Of a stretch of 64,000 nucleotides of DNA, positions 32,327 through 39,968 are shown piece by piece. How positions within the stretch are numbered: the first letter of the stretch is position 1; the number at the start of each line of letters is the position of its first letter. Location: positions 4,898,001 to 4,962,000 of the forward strand of contig NZ_CP115669.1 of NCBI RefSeq assembly GCF_029203285.1. Reading direction: 5' to 3'. This DNA is from Pseudomonas sp. PSE14 (lineage in GTDB: Bacteria; Pseudomonadota; Gammaproteobacteria; Pseudomonadales; Pseudomonadaceae). Both the position numbers and the translations under genes were made by a program. The notes beneath the pieces are model-generated. The model searched no databases. It was not told the DNA's origin and was given only the letters and a program-made list of their open reading frames with translations.

Positions 32327-32390
32327 GTCGGCCGCGCCGCCGGCCTACCGCTCGTGCCTTACGCTCCCGGCCGGCGGCGCGGCTCGCCGA
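32327..32390. other. 15-bp perfect GC hairpin, candidate phage origin or packaging signal
   Basis: GCCGCGCCGCCGGCC (32331-32345) pairs perfectly with GGCCGGCGGCGCGGC (32369-32383) around a 23-nt loop, in the non-coding gap between the replication initiator and the Zot block. Filamentous phage origins and packaging signals are such intergenic hairpins. It could also limit transcription into the replication gene. Confidence 0.6.
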
Positions 32391-32391
32391 C

Positions 32392-32502
32392 TCAAAACGG
32401 AAACGCCGCCACCGGCTCCAGCATTTGCAGCGCAGTGAAGAAGCCGAGCGCATAGGCGAGTGCGAGCAGCCCGAGGGCGTTGATCAGTCCATGCAGGGTC
32501 AT
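32392..32502 (-). CDS. 36-residue membrane miniprotein after Zot
   Basis: The sequence [20 protein letters not shown] continues [16 protein letters not shown]. There is one transmembrane helix. The ATG overlaps the zot stop (ATGA, 32499-32502) and is preceded by GGAGGAAAAGCC, a strong ribosome site. The coupling suggests an assembly helper, as with small proteins of other filamentous phages; the function is inferred. Confidence 0.7.
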   Translation of the reverse strand: MTLHGLINALGLLALAYALGFFTALQMLEPVAAFPF

Positions 32503-33791
32503 TGGCTTTTCCTCCAGGGGCGCGAGGCGTATTCGCTGTCCGGAACGACGACGAGCTTCGGCTGTGGTGTGGATGGGGTGGCAGGTGGTGCAGAGGTGGC
32601 TGCGGTGAGCGGTGCGGTACCGATCGCCGGGCGTGAGGGGGCGCCGACACAGGTGATGGTCTGCTTCCAGCGCTCGTACATCAGTTCTGCAATGCAGGCG
32701 CCCTTGCTGCGAACGGCGTAGCCCGCGCTGACCAGGTCCCAGCTGGTCAAGTCCAGTCGCCGGCCCTCCGCATCGACGAAGGCGAACATGTATTGGTCGC
32801 CCTTCTTCTTGCTGTAGAGGTGGGCGGTGATGGTGATGGTTCGCCCGGCGAAGGGATGCGGATTCAGCTCAGCAGGCGGATCAGCTGGCCGATCAGGTAC
32901 AGGCTGAGCAGGAACAGCCCCAGGCGCAGCAGGACGCGCCGCAGGAGCCACAGCAGCGGTTTGAGCAGGGGTGGAAGGAGTGTTTGGAGCAGCCGCCATA
33001 GCAGCCGTGGGAGGGGGCGTAGCAGTCTGGCCGCCGATGACCTTGAGAGGCCCCATATAGCTGACAAAGCCAATAGTGCCGGCCAGCAGTGCCAGTAGAA
33101 GAACCAGCTTAGGCGACCGGAGCAGACTCTTGCCGGCCTTGGTGTCCTGGGTCTTGCCGGTGGCGGTGGATTGGTAGAGGGCGAAGGTCTGCTTCTTGAT
33201 TCGCTTGTATTCGACGATGGTGCCGTCGGCGGGAGGTCGGTTGAGCTGGGCGTCATGCTGGGCCTCCTTGTAGCGGCCGGGGATGCCGATGACTGCGAGG
33301 TTGGAATGCTTGTAGGCCATCTCGCAGGTCATGCGGATGTCGTCGCGGATGTAGCTGATGTTCGGGGTGGTGAGGACGATGTCCCAGTTGAAGTGGCGAT
33401 GCCGGGTCCAGGCATCGAGCCAGCCCATGGGCCGGTCCGCTTCGTGCGCCGCCTCGGGACCGCCGGGGAAGTCGAACTTCTCCAGGTCCTTTTCGCGCCA
33501 GGATTTGGGGAACAGCAGCTGGGTTTCGTCGAAGATCAGGAAGGCGCCCCGCGGTGCCCATTGGAACCAGGTACGCATCCGTTCGAGGTCGGCCAGCGAT
33601 TCGAGATCGAGGTTGATGATCTCGGCGGTATTGGGCAGATCGGGGAAGACTTCGTAGGCGCGCTCCAGGGTGAAGCCACGCACGTTGGTGATGATGACGC
33701 GGCCTTCCTTGAGGGCCGGCACGGCATCGTCCTGTATCGCGCCGGAGGTCTTGTAGGAGCCGTTGGGGCCGTGGTGAATCTTGATCGACAT
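32499..33791 (-). CDS. zot: Zonular occludens toxin-like assembly ATPase (Zot/gI)
   Basis: A 430-residue inner-membrane protein needed for filamentous virion extrusion. The N-terminal P-loop domain has a variant Walker [16 protein letters not shown], and a Walker-B-like [15 protein letters not shown] transmembrane helix ([19 protein letters not shown], about residue 240) leads to a Pro/Ala-rich periplasmic region and a cysteine-containing C-terminal domain. Homologous to Pf zot. Confidence 0.93.
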   Translation of the reverse strand: MSIKIHHGPNGSYKTSGAIQDDAVPALKEGRVIITNVRGFTLERAYEVFPDLPNTAEIINLDLESLADLERMRTWFQWAPRGAFLIFDETQLLFPKSWREKDLEKFDFPGGPEAAHEADRPMGWLDAWTRHRHFNWDIVLTTPNISYIRDDIRMTCEMAYKHSNLAVIGIPGRYKEAQHDAQLNRPPADGTIVEYKRIKKQTFALYQSTATGKTQDTKAGKSLLRSPKLVLLLALLAGTIGFVSYMGPLKVIGGQTATPPPTAAMAAAPNTPSTPAQTAAVAPAARPAAPGAVPAQPVPDRPADPPAELNPHPFAGRTITITAHLYSKKKGDQYMFAFVDAEGRRLDLTSWDLVSAGYAVRSKGACIAELMYERWKQTITCVGAPSRPAIGTAPLTAATSAPPATPSTPQPKLVVVPDSEYASRPWRKSQ

Positions 33792-33794
33792 GAC

Positions 33795-34151
33795 TCACCT
33801 CCCAATGAACGGCACGAAGCGCATGCAGAAGCGCGTCACGGCGGCGACGAAGATGATGTTGAGGGCCTGGGGCACACCGAAGAAGGCGAGCGCGGAGACG
33901 ACGGGGGCCGGTAGCGCGGAGTACATCGACTGCACCAGGGCGCCGACGCCGAGGCTGTCGATCAGGTCGCTGGCCACGGTGTAGCTGACGTCGATCAGCA
34001 GGATGAAGGTCTGTAGCGCGCCGACCATCGCGGCCTTGGTGGCGACGACCAAGCCATCCTTGACGAAGTCGTAGATGCCCTGGGCGAAGAAATTCCAGAT
34101 CCACTGGAAGAAGCTGATGATCTGGTCGAAGAAGCCGGAGAGCCATTCCAT
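33795..34151 (-). CDS. DUF2523-type minor coat protein (gVI-like)
   Basis: A 118-residue membrane protein (MEWLSGFFDQIISFFQWIWNF…) with about three hydrophobic segments, ending ITRFCMRFVPFIGR. It sits between the adsorption protein and Zot, the place of the gVI-type protein in filamentous phages, where it caps one end of the virion. Confidence 0.85.
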   Translation of the reverse strand: MEWLSGFFDQIISFFQWIWNFFAQGIYDFVKDGLVVATKAAMVGALQTFILLIDVSYTVASDLIDSLGVGALVQSMYSALPAPVVSALAFFGVPQALNIIFVAAVTRFCMRFVPFIGR

Positions 34152-34154
34152 GAT

Positions 34155-35462
34155 TCACTCCTTCAGAACAATGAGCGCGGCGATGACGGCAGCCATCAGC
34201 AGCAGCGCGAGTCGGAGGTTGGCGAGCTGGTCGCCGTAGTCGGCGACACAGAAGCGGTAGGACTTGCCCCAGACGGTGATGGAGTCGCACGGCAGCTTGC
34301 CGGCGCCTCCCGAGAGCTGGAGGTTGAAGGCGCCTTTCATCTGGTCAACGTTGGCCTTCACCTTGTCCTTGAGTTCTTTCTTGGCGTCCTCAAGACGCTG
34401 GTCCCACTCTTCGTTGGCCTTGTCCCAGCTGCCGGCCTCGGGGGCATTCAGGCTGGATTCGGGGCCTTTGCCGCCGCCGCAGACGTAGCCTTGGCTGGGG
34501 TCGCATTCGCCCTCGCCGTCGTCGTCTCCGTCGCCGTCACCAATGCCGTCACTTCCACCGTCATCGCCGCTGCCGGAACCACTCCCGGAACCGCTGCCTG
34601 AGCCGCTGCCCGAGCCACCGCTGTCACCTTCCTCCCAGCAAGTGCCATCCCGGTCGCACGGCTCATCCGCAGGATCGTCGTCGCCTCCGTCACCACTTTC
34701 GCCCCCGGCCTCGCCACTGGAGGGCTCTTGCGTGCAATCAGTGCCCGACCATGCTTGTCCCACCGGGCAGCCGGGGTCATCGGGGTCTGACGGTTGGGTT
34801 GGGGATTCCGGTGGTTCTTCGGGATTGAGTGGATCGCCCACGTCAGCCGGCGAGGGTTCTACGCCGCTGCAGCGCTCGCCGTCGCTGGTCATCGAGTAAT
34901 TGCAGAAGCCCGTGTCGGAGGAGCCACTTACCAGATAACAGCTCGCGGCCTTGCTGGACGCAGAGATGTACTGACAGCCAGCGCTACACACGGCGGAAGG
35001 GGGGCTGCTAAGCACATAAGTACGACCGGAAACGGTCGCTACGGGAGAGTCGGAGCCCCGCGTCAGCAGCTCCTGACCGACATCACACGACGGTGCCGCA
35101 GCACAGGCACCATCAGCACCTTCCTCCTGCCCTGGAGGGCAAATGCAGCTGAAGGTTTCCTCATTCCAGAGCTTGCCCACCGGGCAGGAATCGCCGTACA
35201 GGAAAAAGGTGTAAGTGCCTGCAAACTCATCATCTGAGGCCCTATTAAACTTGCAGCTCCCCTTTACGGTCTTGCCATCCCGAGTTATCTGAAAGGCGTA
35301 CATGTACACGCCTTTTTTGTTGCCGGGCGTGCCACTCCAGCAGGCTTCTAACGCAGTCTTCCAGTGAGTCGAATAGTCCGTATTCTTCCAGTAGTACTCC
35401 ACCCCCCAGGCCTGCCCCACACAGGCTCATACCACAACTGCGAATAACCATTTCCTTGCCAT
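34155..35462 (-). pseudogene. Adsorption (gIII/CoaA-like) protein with in-frame TGA in signal peptide
   Basis: From ATG 35462 (RBS GGAG) the frame reads MARKWLFAVVV, then TGA at 35427-35429, then ACVGQAWGVEYYWKN and 420 further residues. The restored reading would be a good Sec signal peptide. The mature part has cysteine-paired N-terminal domains, an acidic Gly/Ser-rich linker (GSGSGSGSGSGSGSG, Asp/Glu/Pro repeats) and a C-terminal membrane anchor (LALLLMAAVIAALIVLKE), the plan of filamentous-phage receptor-binding proteins. Alternative starts after the stop (GTG at about 35420) would lack a signal. A single TGG-to-TGA change or a sequencing error would explain it. Confidence 0.8.
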
Positions 35463-35476
35463 GGTGAACTCCAGGC

Positions 35477-35512
35477 AGAAAAAAGCCCCCAACGGCGCAC
35501 CGTGGGGGCTTC
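35477..35512 (-). terminator. Terminator between coat genes and adsorption gene
   Basis: On the minus strand AAGCCCCCAC/GTTGGGGGCTTTTTT forms a stem with a T run, upstream of the adsorption gene. An internal terminator after the major coat gene is a standard device for high coat-protein expression in filamentous phages. Confidence 0.88.
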
Positions 35513-35530
35513 CGCTGTTCAGTCAGCGCG

Positions 35531-35608
35531 TCAGAAGAATTCGCCGCATCGGTACCCGGTGATGAAGGCGCCGGCGAAGAACGCCCCCAACCACACCGAC
35601 CACAGCAC
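35531..35608 (-). CDS. 25-residue hydrophobic miniprotein (gVII/gIX-like candidate)
   Basis: A GTG start gives (M)LWSVWLGAFFAGAFITGYRCGEFF. It begins a few bases after the major coat stop and lies before the terminator. Size and hydrophobicity match the tiny tip proteins gVII/gIX of filamentous phages; this assignment is positional only. Confidence 0.55.
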   Translation of the reverse strand: MLWSVWLGAFFAGAFITGYRCGEFF

Positions 35609-35611
35609 CGG

Positions 35612-35863
35612 TTACGCCTTGCGCAACATGCTGTAGATCAGGCCTGCGACTGCGAGGATGACCAGAGCACCGACGATGTAGCCGCCGATGTTGGACATGT
35701 CGGACTTGCCGTCGGTGATGGCGCTTTCCACCGCCGAGGTGTCGATGACGCTGCCCGCCCAGGCCGGGAAGGAGCTCACGGCGGTGACGGTGCCGGCGAT
35801 GCACAGGTTGCGGAAGGAGCGGAGCGGGTTGAACTTGGCGATGTGTTGTTTCATGGCTTTCAT
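35612..35863 (-). CDS. coaB: Major coat protein (CoaB-like)
   Basis: An 83-residue precursor. A basic, long signal (MKAMKQHIAKFNPLRSFRNLCIAGTVTAVSSFPAWA) is cleaved after AWA to leave about 46 residues: an amphipathic N terminus (GSVIDTSAVESAITDGKSDMSN), a membrane helix (IGGYIVGALVILAVAGLIYSML) and a basic end (RKA). This is the Pf1/Pf4 major coat layout. The terminator downstream suits high expression. Confidence 0.93.
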   Translation of the reverse strand: MKAMKQHIAKFNPLRSFRNLCIAGTVTAVSSFPAWAGSVIDTSAVESAITDGKSDMSNIGGYIVGALVILAVAGLIYSMLRKA

Positions 35864-35875
35864 GGTGTTTCCTCT

Positions 35876-36124
35876 CTACTTGGCTTTACGGAGAAGTGAC
35901 GCGACCCAGCTAGTCAGCAGGCCCGTCACGAAGGCTCCCAGGACACCCGCAACACCGATGCTGAAGGCTTCCAGGGAGAACCCGCCGTTGACCAGGATTT
36001 CTACGGCTCCAGCGGCCTCAGGCGGTATCAGGTAGGCCTGTTGCCATTGCAGGTGCTGGCACTGCATCAGGCCGTCCGCCGTGGACGCCCAGCTGGTGCA
36101 AACCTGTACGGCAACCACGCCCAT
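35876..36124 (-). CDS. Small phage membrane protein
   Basis: 82 residues, with a Cys-containing N-terminal half and a C-terminal transmembrane helix (FSIGVAGVLGAFVTGLLTSWVASLL) followed by RKAK. It lies just upstream of the major coat gene, the position of PA0722-type genes in Pf4. Its ATG starts one base after the preceding Zn-ribbon gene. Probably a minor structural or assembly protein. Confidence 0.75.
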   Translation of the reverse strand: MGVVAVQVCTSWASTADGLMQCQHLQWQQAYLIPPEAAGAVEILVNGGFSLEAFSIGVAGVLGAFVTGLLTSWVASLLRKAK

Positions 36125-36286
36125 TCACTCGTCCTCCACGTCAGTCAGCTCGGTCAGCTCCAGGCAGTCCGGGCAGATGTGGGAGGTGGGTTCGGGCAAC
36201 AGAGCGGGAGCGACTACCGGCTCGTTCCACAGGTGGCCGATGGCCTCGCCGCAGCGATCACAGAAGAGGTAGCCGTCCACATTCAT
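36125..36286 (-). CDS. 53-residue zinc-ribbon miniprotein
   Basis: The sequence begins MNVDGYLFCDRCGEAIGHLW and contains a second pair, HICPDCLELTELTDVEDE. Two CxxC pairs about 25 residues apart predict one Zn ribbon. The gene fills the gap between the ssDNA-binding and small membrane protein genes, 15 bp after the former. Function unknown; likely a phage regulator or replication accessory. Confidence 0.75.
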   Translation of the reverse strand: MNVDGYLFCDRCGEAIGHLWNEPVVAPALLPEPTSHICPDCLELTELTDVEDE

Positions 36287-36300
36287 GCGCCCTGCTCCCG

Positions 36301-36729
36301 TCAGTTCTTCGGCTGCTCGCCGGGCTTCTCAGCGGCGGGCTTCTCGCTGGTGGGTTGCGGTGCCGGACGCTGGGCGGGCTGCTGCACGGAGGGCTGACGA
36401 GTCGGCGCGGCGGCTTCTTTGCCCACGCTCAGCAGCTCGGTGAGGAACTGGGTATTGGTGGTGCGGCCGAAACGGTCCTGGGTGGGGCGGACGACGCTGG
36501 CGAACTTGCACAGCACCGGAGCGCCGGCGAAGACGATGCCGTCGAGCAGGGTCGGTTCGATGCTGTATTCGCTGATCTCGAAGCCCTTGGCGTTGCCACG
36601 AGCGCCTTCGGGGATCGGGGAAATGGCCTGGACGCTGGCGTAGATTTCGCCGGTCTTGGTGGAGGTGTAGGTGTCGGTCTTGGTGACCCACAGTTCAACT
36701 ACGCCGCCAGTGGTCGCAAACATGTTCAT
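36301..36729 (-). CDS. Phage ssDNA-binding protein (gV-like)
   Basis: 142 residues from ATG 36729 (RBS AAGGAGC), giving MNMFATTGGVVELWVTKTDTYTSTKTGEIYASVQAISPIPEG. It resembles the Pf gene V protein (about 144 residues), which coats the single-stranded genome before packaging. The C-terminal tail is Pro/Gln/Ala-rich and acidic-ended, typical of SSB-like tails. Confidence 0.85.
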   Translation of the reverse strand: MNMFATTGGVVELWVTKTDTYTSTKTGEIYASVQAISPIPEGARGNAKGFEISEYSIEPTLLDGIVFAGAPVLCKFASVVRPTQDRFGRTTNTQFLTELLSVGKEAAAPTRQPSVQQPAQRPAPQPTSEKPAAEKPGEQPKN

Positions 36730-36848
36730 GTGAAGCTCCTTTGCCTTTTTCGGGCATGAGTTGGTCCGCTGCTGCAAATTGGGCGCGTTGGTGGCCGTCT
36801 TTCAGCGGGTGTGGTGGTGCCTTGGGTTTACGGGTGGTGAGTGGCCGG

Positions 36849-36898
36849 GAGAGCGAAGATCAACGTCGTAAGGGCGCTGCCCTTACCATCCCGCTCTC
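36849..36898. other. Nested hairpin in phage intergenic gap
   Basis: GTAAGGGC/GCCCTTAC (36868-36886, loop GCT) is a perfect 8-bp stem nested in GAGAGCG/CGCTCTC (36849-36898). It lies in the 230-bp stretch without genes upstream of the ssDNA-binding gene. This is a second candidate for a phage cis-signal (packaging, origin or terminator). Confidence 0.5.
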
Positions 36899-36960
36899 GC
36901 CGCCGAGGGCTCAGGAGCGCGGGGCGGTGGAGCTGCCCCACTCTCCCGAGCTAAGGCTAT

Positions 36961-37254
36961 TCAGGGGGGAGCGCGGTCAAGGGTGCGCTTCGCCCGGCGC
37001 TCCGTTTGACCGAACGATGGAGCGTGTTCGGACAAGCCGGTGCGGCGGCCCCTGACCGGGGAGGTCTTGGCGCAGGCGATAGCCAGTGCGAGAAGTAGCA
37101 CGGTGATCGTGCGGAGGCTGCCGTCTGGATCTGGGAATGCCAGCTCGGCCTCTTCGGTCTTCTTGGGGGGAGCGACAACCGCCGTCGCGAACATCAGCGC
37201 GACGCCCAAGGGCCCAAAGAAGAAAAGCAGCGAACTGAAAGCGTCATCAAACAT
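36961..37254 (-). CDS. Hypothetical phage membrane protein
   Basis: 97 residues with two hydrophobic segments, LLFFFGPLGVALMFATAVVA and TITVLLLALAIACA, separated by a charged loop, and a basic C terminus. It is in the early small-gene cluster read toward the ssDNA-binding gene. No family recognised. Gene status is moderately likely from spacing to the next gene (3 bp). Confidence 0.55.
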   Translation of the reverse strand: MFDDAFSSLLFFFGPLGVALMFATAVVAPPKKTEEAELAFPDPDGSLRTITVLLLALAIACAKTSPVRGRRTGLSEHAPSFGQTERRAKRTLDRAPP

Positions 37255-37257
37255 GGT

Positions 37258-37593
37258 TCAGCCCTCCCACTCGAACGATTCGTGAATGGGCACGAAGGGC
37301 GTTGGCCTGCCGCTGTCGTACACAACGTGCCAGTACTGCGGCGGACGGCGCGCGGGCGTGTGTTTGTCGCAGGTAAAGCCCCGTTCCACCCGGTACGTCG
37401 AGTGGATCGAGCGCCACACTCCCGCGACCAGCGCCATCGTGGTAACGACCGTGAAGACTCGCGTAGGGCGGCACTCGGTGCAGGGTGTGGACCGGGAGAC
37501 TGCGGGTTTCGCCAGTTCGCGACGGGACCAGCAGACAGAGCAGTCGCAGTCCGGCGCATGCGGCTTGCCCTGATACGCGCGGAGTAGGTTCAT
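37258..37593 (-). CDS. Hypothetical cysteine-rich phage protein
   Basis: 111 residues. The N-terminal HAPDCDCSVCWSRREL and PCTECRP supply CxCxxC and CxxC motifs suited to metal binding, followed by a short hydrophobic segment (VFTVVTTMALVAGVW). It is tightly packed between neighbours on the minus strand. Function unknown. Confidence 0.6.
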   Translation of the reverse strand: MNLLRAYQGKPHAPDCDCSVCWSRRELAKPAVSRSTPCTECRPTRVFTVVTTMALVAGVWRSIHSTYRVERGFTCDKHTPARRPPQYWHVVYDSGRPTPFVPIHESFEWEG

Positions 37594-37596
37594 GAC

Positions 37597-37815
37597 TCAT
37601 GCCCTCACCCCGCGCACTCGGTAGCCCTGCAGGGCGCGTTCGCGGGTCAGGCTCCAGGAGCGAGGGGCTTCGGCGTCGGAGGGGAAGCAGGAGACGGCTT
37701 CATCAACCCACTGCTGGCATTCCGCGCGGGAAGCGCCTTGATGAACACGGTGCCAACGGCGCTGGTGAGTCGGGCCGTGGAAGGTGCACATCTCAACCAG
37801 GTAGCGATTACTCAT
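37597..37815 (-). CDS. Hypothetical small phage protein
   Basis: 72 residues beginning MSNRYLVEMCTFHGPTHQRR and rich in His, Trp and Arg. The start codon overlaps the excisionase-like gene stop by 8 bp, which supports coupling and its reality. Function unknown. Confidence 0.65.
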   Translation of the reverse strand: MSNRYLVEMCTFHGPTHQRRWHRVHQGASRAECQQWVDEAVSCFPSDAEAPRSWSLTRERALQGYRVRGVRA

Positions 37816-38080
37816 CGTCGTAATCCCCTTGGCAGAAGATCGACTTGCCCCGGTCGAGGTCGCGGCGGATTTTGTGGAGGTTGATGACGCGGCGGCGGCC
37901 AATCTTGGCTGTCGGAACGGTCTTGGTTTCGACCCAGCCGCGCACCACGTCTTCGGTGATGTCCTCCAGGCCCAGCATCTGAGCGAATACCGCCTGGGAG
38001 CAGAATGGAGCGGTACGGAAGTCCGTGACCTTCTCCATCGCACCTGTAACGGTGAACCCCACTATTCCAGACTCTTCCAT
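37808..38080 (-). CDS. Excisionase-like DNA-binding protein
   Basis: 90 residues. The central part (FAQMLGLEDITEDVVRGWVETKTVPTAKIGRRRVINLHKIRRDL) has the winged-helix excisionase layout: helix-turn-helix, then wing GRRRVIN. In Pf4 the XisF4 protein occupies this divergent position, promotes excision and activates the replicative operon. It is transcribed away from the repressor gene across the three-operator region. Confidence 0.8.
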   Translation of the reverse strand: MEESGIVGFTVTGAMEKVTDFRTAPFCSQAVFAQMLGLEDITEDVVRGWVETKTVPTAKIGRRRVINLHKIRRDLDRGKSIFCQGDYDDE

Positions 38081-38122
38081 GTGAACCCCCTATAATCGCG
38101 GCTACCTACACATTCCGTGAAG

Positions 38123-38186
38123 GTGGAATATTTCCACAAGACAAGTGGAATATTACCACTCCCCGCGAAGAGTGGAATAATTCAAC
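38123..38186. promoter_or_regulatory. Three palindromic operators in the lysogeny switch
   Basis: GTGGAATATTTCCAC (38123-38137), GTGGAATATTACCAC (38145-38159) and GTGGAATAATTCAAC (38172-38186) are 15-bp imperfect palindromes spaced 22 and 27 bp apart between divergent excisionase and repressor genes. They are probable repressor-binding sites. Confidence 0.8.
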
Positions 38187-38205
38187 ACTGACTTTTTAGA
38201 TCAAT

Positions 38206-38478
38206 ATGGAATCAACGCAGGATAGGGTCCGTATATTTATGTCTAAGATAGGGCACCGAGAGGTGGGCCTTGCCACAGGCATAAAGGAAGAGCGGTGCAA
38301 AACCATCCGCTACGACAAGAGGGCAAACCTCCGTACGAATGAGCTTGATCTCATTGCGGAGCACTACCCCCAGTACTCCCTATGGCTACGCACAGGCAGA
38401 GTGGATCCAGCCAATGGAGAAATTAGCCCTGCTTACGACGAAGCTGATCGAAACTTGGCCGGACAAGACGCGGGATAG
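38206..38478 (+). CDS. Prophage repressor (Pf4r-like)
   Basis: 90 residues. The N-terminal half (RVRIFMSKIGHREVGLATGIKEERCKTIRYDKRANLRTNELDLIAEHYPQYSLWLRTGRV) reads as a helix-turn-helix similar to small phage repressor C proteins. It is the only core phage gene on the plus strand and faces the excisionase gene. It probably maintains the prophage by binding the GTGGAATA palindromes. Confidence 0.78.
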   Translation: MESTQDRVRIFMSKIGHREVGLATGIKEERCKTIRYDKRANLRTNELDLIAEHYPQYSLWLRTGRVDPANGEISPAYDEADRNLAGQDAG

Positions 38479-38722
38479 AGATTACTCAGACGGTTGCTAG
38501 GCGCTGGTTTGCCCGAGAGAAATCCGCCAGGAAGGAATGAAGCAGAAACACAGCCCTAGCCTCCTACGGCTAGTTAGACGGTAAAAGGCATGACCAGGGA
38601 ATAGGTACTGCATTCCACATTTCAGTATTTTCCGATTGACGCTAGATGCCCTGAGCATATGGTCTGGCTAAGCCCCCATCTGCCGGGCTTAGTTGATCTT
38701 TCACTACAAGGACGTGAATCAG

Positions 38723-39055
38723 ATGAAGACCATACTGGCTAGCCTCGCCCTCCTAAGCAGCTCCTCCCTCGCATTCGCCGAAGAGAAAACCGCCCTCGCC
38801 GAAGCCGCCGAGGCGATGAAACCCATTATCGAAGTCCCCGCGAATTACGTTCAGAAAAGCATCATGCAAAATCTGGCCAACGGGAAAGGCCCAATGGCAG
38901 AAGGAGCAAGGAATAACCTCAAGATGCAAGCTCAGCGCGAAAGGGAAGCTAACCGAGGCGTGCGAAAGCCCATGAAGGAATGTATAAAATCGGGGAATCT
39001 CATCGACGATGACGTAAGGGAGTGCACTGAAGGTTTAAGAGAAAGAAATTGGTAA
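38723..39055 (+). CDS. Secreted hypothetical protein (prophage cargo)
   Basis: 110 residues with a clear Sec signal (MKTILASLALLSSSSLAFA cleaved before EEKTALAE). The mature part is helical and charged, with two cysteines near the end (KECIKSGNLIDDDVRECTEGLRERNW). The start at 38723 follows AAGGACG. It lies between the repressor and the SIR2 operon and could be a moron affecting the host surface. No family recognised. Confidence 0.75.
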   Translation: MKTILASLALLSSSSLAFAEEKTALAEAAEAMKPIIEVPANYVQKSIMQNLANGKGPMAEGARNNLKMQAQREREANRGVRKPMKECIKSGNLIDDDVRECTEGLRERNW

Positions 39056-39098
39056 ATAGTTGTGGGCGGAAACCACCCACAATTTAGAAGATATCAAA

Positions 39099-39968
39099 TC
39101 ACCACTTTTGCGACAGACTTAAATTAGCACCTCGATACTCATCTGTTCGCTCCACGAGCTCTGCCAGCGAATCAGTCAACTCCTGATGCCCACTTTCCGG
39201 CGAGTACTGGATAAACTTAATCCTCATTGTCTCCGAGGCAATTGCCAGTAGGTCTTGATGAGCCTCCCCCTGGGGAAGGGTCATATAATGAAAGGGCATT
39301 CGCCCATGGGCAAATTGAATATCCTCGAACAACATTCTTATATCAGGATCGTCCATCCCACACCCAATAAAAAAGAATGTATGAGTTAGCGCCAGAGACT
39401 TTAGAATTTCGTAGAATAAAACATACTTTGTCCTCGCCTCAGCGTAATCCTTCCTAGTAAAAATAATTGACTGAGGATCATTCGCAGAACCATGCGTCTT
39501 CAATAGAAGGCGAGTATTCCCGCCATGAAGATAGTTCGCAATATCTTCACTTACATGAGTTTTAACAACCAAAGTCCCAGCCGAAACACCCAACGCATAC
39601 GAGTCATAGATAGAATCAAAATTCGGGCTTGCAACTATAGAAACATCCAATTCATAAATAGATTTATGAATTGGCGCGGGTTGATACCCAGACCGCTGAT
39701 ACTCCGCCTGCACCATGTCAATGAAAGCGTCTCGACCGATTTTGCTTTTTATGATCTCACAAGCCGTAAGATAATCCTTTCTCTCAAGCAACTCCTCGAC
39801 ATACTCCGTCCCGGCGATATGCTGGAGGCAGCTCCTCAAAAACTCCTCCCATGCAGCAGGCCTTTTCCCCTGAGCATTTTCGGAATTCTTTGAGACACCG
39901 GCACCAATCATGACAACACATCTTCTTCTTGCAATTGCCTCAACCAACCCAGTAGGCCAATCAATCAT
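39099..39968 (-). CDS. SIR2-domain NADase-like effector
   Basis: 289 residues, essentially one SIR2_2-type domain. The NAD-binding motif is GAGVS (22-26), the conserved N/D is in SPNFDS (N116, D118), the catalytic-type histidine is in LLKTHGS (H159), and IGCGMDDPDI (191-200) is the signature common in defence-associated sirtuins. All catalytic positions are intact, so NAD+ depletion is the expected activity. Its start overlaps the ParA-like stop by 4 bp, so the two proteins are made together. Codon use is A+T-rich compared with the phage core. Confidence 0.9.
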   Translation of the reverse strand: MIDWPTGLVEAIARRRCVVMIGAGVSKNSENAQGKRPAAWEEFLRSCLQHIAGTEYVEELLERKDYLTACEIIKSKIGRDAFIDMVQAEYQRSGYQPAPIHKSIYELDVSIVASPNFDSIYDSYALGVSAGTLVVKTHVSEDIANYLHGGNTRLLLKTHGSANDPQSIIFTRKDYAEARTKYVLFYEILKSLALTHTFFFIGCGMDDPDIRMLFEDIQFAHGRMPFHYMTLPQGEAHQDLLAIASETMRIKFIQYSPESGHQELTDSLAELVERTDEYRGANLSLSQKW

